Assembly: GCF_000189275.1 (NCBI RefSeq)
Contig: NZ_AEVT01000023.1
Span: 1 to 51,908 of the forward strand
Source: Vibrio sinaloensis DSM 21326
GTDB lineage: Bacteria; Pseudomonadota; Gammaproteobacteria; Enterobacterales; Vibrionaceae
Length of the DNA: 51,908 bases
Reading direction: 5' to 3'
The notes under the pieces were generated by a model, which was not told where the DNA came from, made no database searches, and was given only the letters and a program-made list of their open reading frames with translations. Each line of letters starts with the position of its first letter. Positions within the stretch are counted from its first letter, which is position 1. Positions 1 through 8,365 of this stretch are shown piece after piece. The translations under genes were made by a program, and so were the position numbers.

Positions 1-19
1 ACATCAACGCTGATAAATC

Positions 20-340
20 ATGAGCAAGCATTTTGAATGGGTGACTCCAGATTCGGACCTTCTGGAGTTAGAGAAAACAAAAATTAAACCGCCATCTATG
101 TATAACGTTGTGTTAAACAACGATGATTACACCCCGATGGACTTTGTAATTGAAATTCTTGAACGTTTTTTTTCAATGGACGAGGACAAAGCAACACAAG
201 TTATGCTTAAAGTGCATTATGAAGGGAAGGCAATCTGTGGCACGTTTACTGCAGAAGTTGCTGAAACTAAAGTGGCTCAGGTCACGATGTATTCTAAGGA
301 AAATGAGCATCCGTTGCTTTGTACAATGGAACAAGCTTAA
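20..340 (+). CDS. clpS: ClpS, adaptor of the ClpAP protease
   Basis: The 106-residue product matches ClpS in length and motifs: a flexible N-terminus, then NDDYTPM at about residues 34-40, [10 protein letters not shown] at about 65-74 and the ending ENEHPLLC. ClpS is a cytosolic adaptor that binds N-degron substrates and the N-domain of ClpA, delivering them to ClpAP. clpA follows directly, the usual arrangement. No strong ribosome binding site precedes the ATG, but the start agrees with the family N-terminus. The window begins only 19 bases upstream, so the promoter is not visible. Confidence 0.97.
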   Translation: MSKHFEWVTPDSDLLELEKTKIKPPSMYNVVLNNDDYTPMDFVIEILERFFSMDEDKATQVMLKVHYEGKAICGTFTAEVAETKVAQVTMYSKENEHPLLCTMEQA

Positions 341-382
341 CGTTTGTTCGTACAACAAGTATTGTTGTTGAAGGAGGTACTT

Positions 383-2653
383 ATGCTAAACAAAGAATTA
401 GAGTCGAGCCTAAACAGCGCGTTTTCTCGAGCTCGAGACAAACGACATGAGTTTATGACTGTCGAGCACCTCCTGCTAGCATTGCTGGAAAATGATGCTG
501 CGCGAGAAGCTCTTCAAGCTTGTCAGGCTGATATTGAAGCATTACGCAACGAACTCGATATCTTCATTGACCAAACAACGCCTCTTATCCCAGAAAATGA
601 TGAGACCCGAGAAACTCAGCCTACTTTGAGCTTCCAGCGTGTCTTACAGCGCGCGGTATTCCATGTACAGTCGTCGGGTCGCAGTGAAGTGACTGGCGCT
701 AATGTGCTGGTGGCCATTTTCAGTGAACAAGAATCGCACGCGGCTTATTTGTTGAAGAAAAACGATATTAGTCGCCTCGATATTGTTAATTTCATTTCAC
801 ACGGCATCACGAAAGCCTCCAGCGCGGGTGATGATGCTTCGCCTTCCGACTCATTCAGCAGTGATAATGTTGAGGAAACCAGCTCTGAAGAGCGTCTAGA
901 AAGCTTCGCGACTAATCTCAACCAAGTAGCGAAACAAGGCAACATCGATCCCCTAATCGGCCGAGATAAAGAGCTTGAGCGTACCATTCAAGTTCTGTGT
1001 CGTCGTCGAAAGAACAACCCATTGCTGGTAGGTGAAGCCGGGGTCGGTAAAACCGCGATTGCGGAAGGGTTGGCTTGGCGCATCGTTGAAGGTCAAGTTC
1101 CTGAAATCATTAAAGACAGTGTCATTTATTCTCTGGATATCGGTTCGTTACTTGCTGGTACTAAGTACCGAGGTGACTTCGAGAAGCGCTTTAAGGCGAT
1201 CTTGAAACAGCTAGAGAAAGAAGAAGATGCCATCTTATTCATTGATGAAATCCATACGATCATCGGTGCTGGTGCAGCGTCAGGTGGACAGGTAGACGCC
1301 GCCAACTTGATTAAACCTTTGCTAAGCAGTGGTAAGTTACGCTGTATTGGCTCGACGACTTATCAAGAATACAGCAATATCTTTGAGAAAGAGCGCGCAT
1401 TGTCTCGCCGCTTCCAGAAGATTGATGTGGTTGAACCTTCTCTCGACGACACGACTAAAATCTTGATTGGCCTGAAGCCGAAATACGAAGCACACCACGA
1501 GGTTCGCTACACCAATAAAGCGCTTCGTGCTGCGGTAGAACTATCTGCCAAATACATTAATGAGCGTCACTTGCCTGATAAGGCGATCGACGTGATTGAT
1601 GAAGCTGGTGCTCGCAGCCGTTTAGCCCCTGCTAGCCGTCGTAAGAAAACCGTTGGCGTTGCTGACATTGAAGCAATGGTCGCTAAGATGGCGCGTATTC
1701 CAGAAAAATCTGTGTCTTCTTCGGACAAAGAGGTTCTGCAGAATCTTGATGAGAAGATGAAGATGCTGGTATTTGGCCAAGACGATGCCATCGATGTGCT
1801 AAGTGAAGCGATTAAGCTGACTCGTGCCGGCCTTGGTGCTGAGAATAAACCCGTTGGTTCGTTCTTGTTTGCTGGCCCAACGGGGGTCGGTAAGACAGAA
1901 GTGACGGTGCAGTTGTCTAAACTGATGGGTATTGAGCTGCTAAGGTTTGATATGTCGGAATACGGTGAGCGTCACTCGGTGAGCCGATTGATCGGTGCGC
2001 CTCCTGGCTATGTGGGTTATGACCAAGGTGGCCTGCTTACCGATGCGGTTATCAAGCACCCTCATTCTGTTGTGCTGCTTGATGAAATTGAGAAGGCGCA
2101 CCCAGATATCTTCAATCTGCTGCTGCAGGTGATGGATAATGGTACGCTGACAGACAACAACGGTCGCAAAGCCGATTTCCGTAATGTGATCCTAGTGATG
2201 ACTACGAATGCGGGTGTTCAGGAAACTGAGAAGAAATCGATCGGTTTGATCCAGCAAGATCACAGTCACGATGCGATGTCGGTAATTAAGAAAGTGTTCA
2301 CTCCTGAGTTCCGTAACCGTTTGGATAACATTATCTGGTTCAACAGCTTAGATGAGCATGTTATTCATCAAGTAGTGGATAAGTTTATTGTCGAACTGCA
2401 AGCTCAGCTCGATGCGCGCGGTGTCTCTCTGGAAGTCTCTGATGATGCTCGTCATTGGTTGGCGGTTAAAGGTTACGACAAGGCAATGGGTGCTCGCCCA
2501 ATGGGACGTGTAATCCAAGATAAGTTGAAGAAACCGCTTGCTAACGAGTTGCTGTTTGGTAGCTTAGTTGACGGTGGTACGGTGAAAGTTGAACTCAAGG
2601 ATGAAGAACTTAAATTCGAGTACTTGAGTGAGAAAGAAGCCGCAATTCACTAA
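383..2653 (+). CDS. clpA: ClpA, AAA+ unfoldase subunit of ClpAP
   Basis: ClpA unfolds substrates and feeds them to the ClpP peptidase. The 756-residue product has an N-terminal Clp_N domain, a first AAA+ module (Walker [10 protein letters not shown] from residue 217, Walker B with LFIDEIHT) and a second (GPTGVGKTE from residue 498, then LLDEIEKAH). It lacks the long coiled-coil middle domain of ClpB. The IGL loop that docks on ClpP is at residues 620-622. The frame stays open upstream to 344, but the ATG at 383 has a perfect AAGGAGG 6 bases before it and gives the family N-terminus MLNKELE. It lies 42 bases after clpS, and clpP is not in the window. Confidence 0.97.
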   Translation: MLNKELESSLNSAFSRARDKRHEFMTVEHLLLALLENDAAREALQACQADIEALRNELDIFIDQTTPLIPENDETRETQPTLSFQRVLQRAVFHVQSSGRSEVTGANVLVAIFSEQESHAAYLLKKNDISRLDIVNFISHGITKASSAGDDASPSDSFSSDNVEETSSEERLESFATNLNQVAKQGNIDPLIGRDKELERTIQVLCRRRKNNPLLVGEAGVGKTAIAEGLAWRIVEGQVPEIIKDSVIYSLDIGSLLAGTKYRGDFEKRFKAILKQLEKEEDAILFIDEIHTIIGAGAASGGQVDAANLIKPLLSSGKLRCIGSTTYQEYSNIFEKERALSRRFQKIDVVEPSLDDTTKILIGLKPKYEAHHEVRYTNKALRAAVELSAKYINERHLPDKAIDVIDEAGARSRLAPASRRKKTVGVADIEAMVAKMARIPEKSVSSSDKEVLQNLDEKMKMLVFGQDDAIDVLSEAIKLTRAGLGAENKPVGSFLFAGPTGVGKTEVTVQLSKLMGIELLRFDMSEYGERHSVSRLIGAPPGYVGYDQGGLLTDAVIKHPHSVVLLDEIEKAHPDIFNLLLQVMDNGTLTDNNGRKADFRNVILVMTTNAGVQETEKKSIGLIQQDHSHDAMSVIKKVFTPEFRNRLDNIIWFNSLDEHVIHQVVDKFIVELQAQLDARGVSLEVSDDARHWLAVKGYDKAMGARPMGRVIQDKLKKPLANELLFGSLVDGGTVKVELKDEELKFEYLSEKEAAIH

Positions 2654-2670
2654 CCTCAGATATGAAAACA

Positions 2671-2703
2671 AAAAAGCCAGAGCATGATGCTCTGGCTTTT
2701 TTT
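2671..2703. terminator. Bidirectional intrinsic terminator between clpA and the ydcF-like gene
   Basis: A 10-bp GC-rich stem (GCCAGAGCAT at 2676-2685 pairing with 2687-2696) is flanked by an A-run on the left and a T-run on the right. It can therefore end clpA on the plus strand and the convergent operon on the minus strand. Confidence 0.9.
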
Positions 2704-2728
2704 AATGGGCTCAATCTCGATAACAAGG

Positions 2729-3355
2729 CTATGAGAAGGTTTGGCGAATGACTTGATACGACTGCTCAACACAAGCAGGAATCTCTTGTTCGGTTTGAAA
2801 ACCTAGTGCCGGGTAGGTCTTAATACGTTCGAAATCTCCGAGCATGGCTCTTACTGTGGTATCGAGGTCTATGTCATCGTTAAAATACTCGCAAAATGTA
2901 CTTTTCGGTGAAGTGACGCAAACCTGCTGATAAGACGTGGGCCATTGTTTGGTAAATGTGGCCAGAGTGCGCCGTTCCATATAGGGCTTTTGGACCAGTA
3001 TGAATGAAGAAAAGCAGAGATTATGTTGTTTGAGGAGCTCTGCACTGAACTGAACATTTTCACCTGTGTTGGTGGCTTTATCTTCAATCAGAATGTCTTG
3101 GGCTGGTACACCAAGATCTCGAGCCACTTGCGCGAAGGTTTCCGCTTCACTTCGATCAAAATTGCCCGCAGTTAATCGGCCAAAACCGCCGGAAAAAAGA
3201 ATCTTATTTGCCCAACCTTGGTGGTAGAGCGTCGCGGCATATTCTGCAACTCTTAGATCATTACTACCAAGGACAAAGATACACTCTGATGCTTTGAGCT
3301 CATGATTGAGCTGCATGTAGGACCATAGATGTTCCAGATGTTGGTATAGCTTCAT
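2729..3355 (-). CDS. YdcF-like DUF218 family protein
   Basis: The 208-residue product resembles the DUF218/YdcF family: a Rossmann-like fold with IFVLGSNDLR near residue 27, LFSGGFGR near 53, and a segment around IEDKATNTGEN near 90. No signal peptide or membrane segment is seen, so it is probably cytosolic like YdcF and unlike the membrane-anchored SanA and ElyC. The biochemical role is unknown; S-adenosylmethionine binding has been reported for E. coli YdcF. A GGAG ribosome site precedes the ATG. It is the last gene of a minus-strand operon, 15 bases after the SDR-type gene. Confidence 0.75.
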   Translation of the reverse strand: MKLYQHLEHLWSYMQLNHELKASECIFVLGSNDLRVAEYAATLYHQGWANKILFSGGFGRLTAGNFDRSEAETFAQVARDLGVPAQDILIEDKATNTGENVQFSAELLKQHNLCFSSFILVQKPYMERRTLATFTKQWPTSYQQVCVTSPKSTFCEYFNDDIDLDTTVRAMLGDFERIKTYPALGFQTEQEIPACVEQSYQVIRQTFS

Positions 3356-3370
3356 GGCTACTCCAGTCGG

Positions 3371-4192
3371 TTATATAATTTCCAAAGTGTGCTGGTGGTG
3401 AAAGCGATAACCAAGACTAACCAAACTGTCTGCCAAGATTCGTTTATCAGGGGTGTGAACAACGTTAGGCAGTGCGGCTGGCGAGTTGACACTGGTCAAT
3501 GCAGCTTGATAGAACTCGGCCTTACTGACGGTATTTGGTGTCGTCGCATTTACCACGACGCTGGTCTCTAAGTGAGCGACAAAGCTGACGGCACCAATGG
3601 CATCAGTGAGGTGAAGCATATTTGCTGGTGCTTGATCGCTCACCTGTTTCAAGCGCGGTGCAAATCGGGAAGCGTGGCGATCTGGTCCAGTCAGTCCGCT
3701 GCACCGAACAATGGCGTATTTAAGCCCTGAGTCTTTTACGTACTGTTCTGCTTGTAACATGACTTTGGCTTTATCGCTAAATGCTTCGTGTTGTTCGGCA
3801 AGAGCAAGGGAAGCATCCTCTTCTCTCATATCGCTTGCGATATCAGGATAAACGGAAGTCGAGCTGACCATAACGACTTTTCTTACCTTTGCCGAATGAC
3901 AGACGTTGAGTAATTTTTGCCAGAGCTCAGCGTAGCGTTGCCCGCCGCCAGAGCGAAACCCGGGAGGAAAGCAGCCAATAACAGTATCAGGGGATTGTTG
4001 CTCAATCGCTGTAGTGAGTGTCGAGCTATCATCGTCGAGATTAAAACGGAAGGCATTTAACTGCTCTTCGTTAAGGTCAGACACACCTTGGTCAGTGGTC
4101 TTACTGACGTACACTTTATGGCCGATTGTTTCTAAATAATGGGCGAGGGGACGGCCTAACCAACCGCCGCCTATCACTGTTACTGTTTTCAC
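3371..4192 (-). CDS. Rossmann-fold NAD(P)-binding SDR-like protein (YeeZ-like)
   Basis: The 273-residue product starts with a dinucleotide-binding motif, VTVIGGGWLGRPLA, at residues 4-17. It has a strand ending in MVSSTSVYPD, typical of atypical or extended short-chain dehydrogenases and epimerases such as YeeZ. The usual YxxxK catalytic pair is not clear, so the reaction cannot be assigned. Its start overlaps the stop of the LysR gene by 4 bases (ATGA), indicating translational coupling, and the YdcF-like gene follows. It could instead be a regulatory or sensor Rossmann protein. Confidence 0.7.
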   Translation of the reverse strand: MKTVTVIGGGWLGRPLAHYLETIGHKVYVSKTTDQGVSDLNEEQLNAFRFNLDDDSSTLTTAIEQQSPDTVIGCFPPGFRSGGGQRYAELWQKLLNVCHSAKVRKVVMVSSTSVYPDIASDMREEDASLALAEQHEAFSDKAKVMLQAEQYVKDSGLKYAIVRCSGLTGPDRHASRFAPRLKQVSDQAPANMLHLTDAIGAVSFVAHLETSVVVNATTPNTVSKAEFYQAALTSVNSPAALPNVVHTPDKRILADSLVSLGYRFHHQHTLEII

Positions 4193-5079
4193 TGTTTACT
4201 CCCTGTAAATAGATCTCTGATTTCTTTGCGCAACATACTGTGGATAGGTAAAGCGCTGAAAGAAGGGTGCTGAATGACATCAACATTCGCATGCCAAGCT
4301 AAGTTCTCAAGCCTAACCGGAACACGCACAATTGCGCCTGAATTAAGCATAGGTTCAACGACATGTGTAGGAAGAACACCCCAACCAAATCCCGCTGCGA
4401 TTAACTCCATCAGAACGAAGTAGTTATCAGCATACCAAACATCTGGGCTATAGGCCTTCATAAAGCTGCTGGTTTTGGTGTTTTTTGAACGGACAAGCAG
4501 TTGGCGGTGAAGCGTTAATTCTTCAAGGTTATCGGCAGTATTTTGCGCTAGGAGATGCTCGGCAGAAACAAACACATCAAACTCGACATGGCCAACCGAC
4601 TCAAAGTCGATCCCAGTTGGCATATTCAGCTCCGAGAAAATAACCCCTGTTGTCACCCTTTTTGCCTCAATGAGTTCGATGATGTCGACGCTCGATGCCG
4701 CAAGGAACTCAAAACTTACCCCAGGGTAAGCGGCTAACACGCGATTGATCGCAGTATACAAATGTGTAGTGGGGATCCCCTCATCCATCGCGATGGAAAG
4801 GTGTGCGTGTTCTTCTTTAAATATCTGCTCTGCACTGCGTTTTAGCCGCTGATGTTGTTGAAGCGTCGTCTGAGCATAAGGCAGCAGCTGTTCGCCTTGG
4901 GAGGTGAGCGCTGGATAACGCCCTTGGCGAGTGAAAAGCTCGAATCCACAGTCGATTTCCAGGTTGATGATGTGTTGGCTAATGGCGGATTGAACCTTGT
5001 TGAGTGCACGAGCGGCGGAAGAGAAAGAACCATGCTCTACGGTTGCGACGAAGGCTTGTAGCTGCTCAATACTATACAT
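4189..5079 (-). CDS. LysR-family transcriptional regulator
   Basis: The 296-residue product has the LysR winged helix-turn-helix at residues 1-60, including FVATVEHGSFSSAARALN followed by the recognition helix with QSAISQHI, and a periplasmic-binding-like effector domain. It heads an operon with the SDR and YdcF-like genes and is divergent from a PACE-type efflux gene across an 86-bp gap. The local-target rule for LysR proteins suggests it regulates that efflux gene and itself. The AceR regulator of AceI in Acinetobacter is a precedent for a LysR/PACE pair. The effector is unknown. Confidence 0.9.
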   Translation of the reverse strand: MYSIEQLQAFVATVEHGSFSSAARALNKVQSAISQHIINLEIDCGFELFTRQGRYPALTSQGEQLLPYAQTTLQQHQRLKRSAEQIFKEEHAHLSIAMDEGIPTTHLYTAINRVLAAYPGVSFEFLAASSVDIIELIEAKRVTTGVIFSELNMPTGIDFESVGHVEFDVFVSAEHLLAQNTADNLEELTLHRQLLVRSKNTKTSSFMKAYSPDVWYADNYFVLMELIAAGFGWGVLPTHVVEPMLNSGAIVRVPVRLENLAWHANVDVIQHPSFSALPIHSMLRKEIRDLFTGSKQ

Positions 5080-5102
5080 ATCACTTTTACTGATGGTATC
5101 TA

Positions 5103-5133
5103 ATTATTAATCATCATAAATAGAGATAATAAT
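5103..5133. promoter_or_regulatory. Imperfect inverted repeat in the LysR/PACE divergent promoter
   Basis: ATTATT at 5103-5108 is mirrored by AATAAT at 5128-5133 across 19 bases, in the AT-rich gap shared by the two divergent genes. It is a candidate LysR-type operator. The arms are AT-rich and short, so chance is quite possible. Confidence 0.3.
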
Positions 5134-5165
5134 GAGCGCAACTTGAAAAACAACAGAGATTCACC

Positions 5166-5585
5166 ATGAACAACAAAGAACGAATTTTTCACGCGGCGCT
5201 ATTTGAAGTTATCGCTTTAGCCATCATCATTCCTGTTTCTTCAATGATTACGGGTAAAGAGACCAGCGAGCTTGCTATTGTCGGTGTCGGTTTAAGCTTG
5301 TTTACGGTTGTCTGGAACTACTTTTACAATATTGGCTTCGACAGAATATTTGGCGAAGACAGAACGGGCCGCTCACTTACGTTGCGAATTGCGCATACTG
5401 CGGGATTTGAAGGTGGGATGATCTTTATTACTGTGCCAACGGTGGCTTGGTTCTTAGGCATCAGCATATTCAATGCTTTATTGCTAGAAGCGGGGTTCTT
5501 AGTGTTCTTTTTCTTCTACGCAACTGGGTTTAACTGGCTTTACGACCGATACCAACCCTACAAGCTAATGGCGATAAAAAGCTAG
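5166..5585 (+). CDS. PACE family multidrug efflux transporter (AceI-like)
   Basis: The 139-residue inner-membrane protein has four predicted helices in two tandem two-helix repeats, the bacterial transmembrane pair layout. Each repeat starts with the family signature: RIFHAALFEV at residues 5-14 and RIAHTAGFEG near residue 75. Both include the conserved acidic residue in the first helix of the pair. PACE proteins are proton-coupled exporters of biocides such as chlorhexidine and of small diamines. The gene is divergent from a LysR regulator that probably controls it. The actual substrate cannot be told from sequence. Confidence 0.88.
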   Translation: MNNKERIFHAALFEVIALAIIIPVSSMITGKETSELAIVGVGLSLFTVVWNYFYNIGFDRIFGEDRTGRSLTLRIAHTAGFEGGMIFITVPTVAWFLGISIFNALLLEAGFLVFFFFYATGFNWLYDRYQPYKLMAIKS

Positions 5586-5651
5586 ATTAATACCCTGTGG
5601 ATCCTATGCTTTAAGTGAGGTAACTCACATTTAGCTATCTAGGAGGGATCT

Positions 5652-6422
5652 ATGAAGTGGTGGCTGGTTTTGTGTTTGCTGTGCGGTACGGTGCAAGCGA
5701 ATCAGCAAGTGTACATGACATCGCTCGAATGGCCGCCTTATTCGGGGGCCAAACTGGCCGAAAATGGCCTCTCGGTTGCGATTGCCCGTGAGGCGTTTGC
5801 CGTCATGGGTTATGATTTGGTGGTGGAGTTTAAACCTTGGGTGAGAAGTGTCGCGACCGCCACTAAGCAAGAGCGCTTCATTGGCTATTTTCCTGAATAC
5901 TACTTTGACAGTGAAGAATTTGTTTTTTCACAGCCTATTGGTAGTGGGCCATTAGGTCTAGTTCAAAACACCCGATCGCCAATTTATTGGTCGCAGTTGA
6001 GCGACCTAAAAGGGCTTCGCATTGGCGTGGTGCAGGGCTATGTTAATACCAAAGAATTTGATCAGCTAGTAGAGCGAGGGTTTTTAGCCGTAGAAGCCTC
6101 GGTTAGCGACAGCCGCAATATCCATAAAGTCGCGAAAAGTCGATTAGATGTGGCGGTCATTGATACCAACGTATTGGATTATTTGATCAGTGTGGATCCG
6201 CGCAGAGAGGTGCTTATACAGCGGTTAGAGATGAATCAAAAACTTCTCGCGGTGAAGCAGATTTACTTAGCGTTTAAAAATACCCCAGAGGGACAGTCGT
6301 GGCGGGATATTTTTAACAAGGGGCTAAAGCAAGTGGACATCAATGTTGTGAAAGCTCGGCTAGAGAAATCAATGACATTTGACACTGTCGCGCAGCCAGC
6401 CCCTCAAAAACGATCAGATTAG
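5652..6422 (+). CDS. Orphan periplasmic solute-binding-like protein
   Basis: The 256-residue product has a signal peptide (MKWWLVLCLLCGTVQA), then a type-3 extracellular solute-binding fold of the amino-acid-binding sort. Landmarks are LEWPPYSG near residue 26, FKPWVRSV near 60 and LKGLRIGVVQGY near 120. AGGAGG seven bases upstream of the ATG fixes the start. No ABC permease or ATPase lies nearby, so it is either an orphan binding protein or a sensor-associated one. A second protein with the same WPPY and KPW landmarks is encoded at 13639-14406. Its stop overlaps the stop of the convergent downstream gene. Confidence 0.75.
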   Translation: MKWWLVLCLLCGTVQANQQVYMTSLEWPPYSGAKLAENGLSVAIAREAFAVMGYDLVVEFKPWVRSVATATKQERFIGYFPEYYFDSEEFVFSQPIGSGPLGLVQNTRSPIYWSQLSDLKGLRIGVVQGYVNTKEFDQLVERGFLAVEASVSDSRNIHKVAKSRLDVAVIDTNVLDYLISVDPRREVLIQRLEMNQKLLAVKQIYLAFKNTPEGQSWRDIFNKGLKQVDINVVKARLEKSMTFDTVAQPAPQKRSD

Positions 6423-6652
6423 CTGCTTAGCACGCGCAGGATTCGATCTGCGTGTTCTGCGACTTCGATACCTTCATCGGTCAGGTAACCGCCATCCGGA
6501 AGCGTACAGAGTCCTTTTTCATAAAGACGTTTAACTGCAGACTGCATCTCCTCAGAAGCATCGTGGTGTACCTTGATACCCGTAGCTGCACTGCTTAGGT
6601 CAAACTGCAGTAGAAGATTAAGTTCAGCTGTATGTTCTTGGTTGTACTTCAT
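6419..6652 (-). CDS. Small conserved protein, TIGR02647-like
   Basis: This 77-residue protein has no signal peptide and no membrane helix. It resembles a short conserved family (TIGR02647) found in Vibrio and Pseudomonas whose function is unknown. Its C-terminal half (MQSAVKRLYEKGLCTLPDGGYLTDEGIEVA) looks like a winged-helix fragment, so DNA binding is possible but not shown. The frame is open to a GTG at 6667, but AAGGA sits seven bases before the ATG at 6652, which makes 6652 the likely start. It converges on the solute-binding gene with a 4-base overlap of the stops. Confidence 0.65.
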   Translation of the reverse strand: MKYNQEHTAELNLLLQFDLSSAATGIKVHHDASEEMQSAVKRLYEKGLCTLPDGGYLTDEGIEVAEHADRILRVLSS

Positions 6653-7145
6653 AATAAATTCCTTCACGAAACAATACCTTCACCTTAGTTCCACGCTGAA
6701 AGCGCGGCAATTTAATTTACAAAGAAGTGTTACCTGAGGCATAAAAACTCATGCTAATTGCTCGCGACTGGCGAATGCGTAAACAATCTTGCTTTGAGTG
6801 AGAGCACCGCTGCCCCGGCTTAGTAATGAGGCAGTGCCAACTATGCAATCTAATAATGCGAAAACTGCATAAAAACGAATATCCATATGAGAATTTAAAC
6901 TAAAGCATGAATCTGGACATTTTTATATATTAAAGCAATCTCTATCTATCTGATTATTAATGATTAGTTCATCACTGTGAACAGAGTGGTTTAGGTGTTT
7001 TTAGGTATGCAACGAATGCAATTACATTCATTTTCCGTGACATTAAAAACTATTTGAATAACAGGTGGATTTAAGGCTTGAAATTGATCACAAATCGAGT
7101 AATTATCCGCGGCCACAAATCCACATGTTTCTAAATGTTAATCAG
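6653..7145. other. Gene-free region upstream of the FNT channel gene
   Basis: This 493-base, mostly AT-rich stretch must hold the promoters of the small minus-strand gene and of the FNT gene. I see two 5-N6-5 inverted repeats: GTTCA/TGAAC at 6967-6982 and GAATG/CATTC at 7014-7029. There is also a longer imperfect one around 6806-6837 (CTGCC pairing with GGCAG). No convincing FNR or CRP site and no coding frame stand out. Confidence 0.5.
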
Positions 7146-7988
7146 ATGAACCTCAACCAGTTTGATTCTTTATTGCCACCTCAAGTTGCGGAGCGAGCAG
7201 CGGAAATTGGTGTCGATAAAGCGACCAAAGATCCGATGAAGTCCTTTCTGCTTGCGATTTCAGCTGGCATTCATATCGGTATCGCTTTTGTTTTCTACAC
7301 CATTGTTACCACAGGGGCTGGGGATATTCCTTGGGGAATTTCGCGTTTACTGGGCGGGTTGGCATTCAGCTTAGGCCTAATACTTGTCGTCGTCACAGGT
7401 GGTGAACTCTTTACCAGTTCTGTCCTGACGCTGGTGGCGAGAGCAAGTGGCAAAATTACGTGGCGCTGCCTATTTAAAAACTGGGCTGTTGTCTACGGCG
7501 GCAACTTAGTGGGGGCTTTGCTACTGGTGGCCTGTATGTTGATGACCAAACAGTACATGTTTGATCACGGCCAAGTCGGTTTAAATGCGATGGCCATATC
7601 GCAGCACAAACTTCATCACACATTTTTGTCAGCGGTTGCCTTAGGCATTATGTGTAATGTGTTGGTTTGTATCGCGGTTTGGATGACATTCAGTGGTCGC
7701 ACATTAACAGACAAAATTGCGGTGATGATTTTACCTGTTGCGATGTTCGTTTCTGCGGGTTTTGAGCACTGTATTGCGAACATGTTCCAAGTACCAATGG
7801 CTATCGGTATCAAGAACTTTGCACCTGTCGAGTTTTGGCAGATGACGGGGGCGAACATTGCCGATTATGCGGATCTCAACTTGATCGACTTTATCCTCAA
7901 TAACCTAGTTCCTGTGACCTTGGGCAATATCATTGGCGGCGGCCTGTTTGTGGGCATGTGGTATTGGTTGATCTATCTACGTGACTAA
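7146..7988 (+). CDS. focA: Formate/nitrite transporter family channel (FocA-like)
   Basis: The product is an inner-membrane FNT channel with six predicted helices. Strong FocA resemblance begins at FDSLLPPQ, followed by KATKDPMKSFLLAISAGIHI and the FGGELFTS-type motif here reading TGGELFTSS. FNT proteins are pentameric channels for formate, nitrite or related small anions. The frame is open to a GTG at 7065, but the ATG at 7146 gives 280 residues and matches the E. coli FocA N-terminus (285 residues). An in-frame ATG at 7125 is an alternative; none has a strong ribosome site. No pflB lies beside it, unlike E. coli, so the substrate is inferred. Confidence 0.85.
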   Translation: MNLNQFDSLLPPQVAERAAEIGVDKATKDPMKSFLLAISAGIHIGIAFVFYTIVTTGAGDIPWGISRLLGGLAFSLGLILVVVTGGELFTSSVLTLVARASGKITWRCLFKNWAVVYGGNLVGALLLVACMLMTKQYMFDHGQVGLNAMAISQHKLHHTFLSAVALGIMCNVLVCIAVWMTFSGRTLTDKIAVMILPVAMFVSAGFEHCIANMFQVPMAIGIKNFAPVEFWQMTGANIADYADLNLIDFILNNLVPVTLGNIIGGGLFVGMWYWLIYLRD

Positions 7989-7993
7989 CGCTC

Positions 7994-8030
7994 AAAAAGC
8001 CGAAAGGTGTACCACCTTTCGGCTTTTTAA
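7994..8030. terminator. Intrinsic terminator after the FNT gene
   Basis: A stem of GCCGAAAGGTG pairing with CACCTTTCGGC around a TAC loop is followed by TTTTT and preceded by AAAAA. It can work on both strands and would also end the small minus-strand gene at 8038-8160. Confidence 0.9.
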
Positions 8031-8037
8031 TTTTCTT

Positions 8038-8160
8038 CTATATCGATTCCGATAATCCGAACTCCTCCGGGGCTACGACCCCTTCAGGTTCGTCGACGAG
8101 CCAATTCCACATCTCTTCATCTTCATTTTGAATACGATCTAAGTACAGGTCCATGTTCAT
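8038..8160 (-). CDS. Acidic 40-residue microprotein, unknown function
   Basis: This short reading frame is preceded by a good ribosome site (GAGGAC, about seven bases before the ATG) and ends just before a terminator in its own direction. The product begins MNMDLYLDRIQNEDEEMW and continues NWLVDEPEGVV, then PEEFGLSESI. It is strongly acidic, with Trp residues in the middle, and has no signal peptide or membrane segment. I do not recognise its family. Upstream of it, at 8314-8336, is an inverted pair of DnaA boxes. It could be a regulatory peptide; the ribosome site and terminator support reality, and its conservation is untested. Confidence 0.55.
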   Translation of the reverse strand: MNMDLYLDRIQNEDEEMWNWLVDEPEGVVAPEEFGLSESI

Positions 8161-8313
8161 CGTTAATGTCCTCATTGGATTCACTTTGCCAATCTAGAAG
8201 CCTTAGATGACGAATATATTACGCCTATAGAAATAAATCATATGTGCATGATTGCAAGAGAAATTATTTTTACAGTCGGGTAGGTAAAGAGCGTCCGCTA
8301 TGTATCACCACGG

Positions 8314-8336
8314 TTATCCACAGAATCTGTGGATAA
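8314..8336. promoter_or_regulatory. Inverted pair of consensus DnaA boxes
   Basis: TTATCCACA at 8314-8322 and its exact reverse complement TGTGGATAA at 8328-8336 form a perfect palindrome of 11-bp arms around one base. Each arm equals the high-affinity DnaA box of E. coli oriC. No T-run follows on either strand, so it is not a typical terminator. It lies between the stop of the FetB-like gene and the start of the 40-residue frame. Confidence 0.6.
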
Positions 8337-8365
8337 GATCATTTGGCCCAGCAATGACGAGGATC

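Noticed and set aside
6806..6837. Imperfect CTGCC/GGCAG inverted repeat as an integron attC or small RNA terminator
   Set aside because: It lacks the attC core sites and size, and no T-run follows on either strand.
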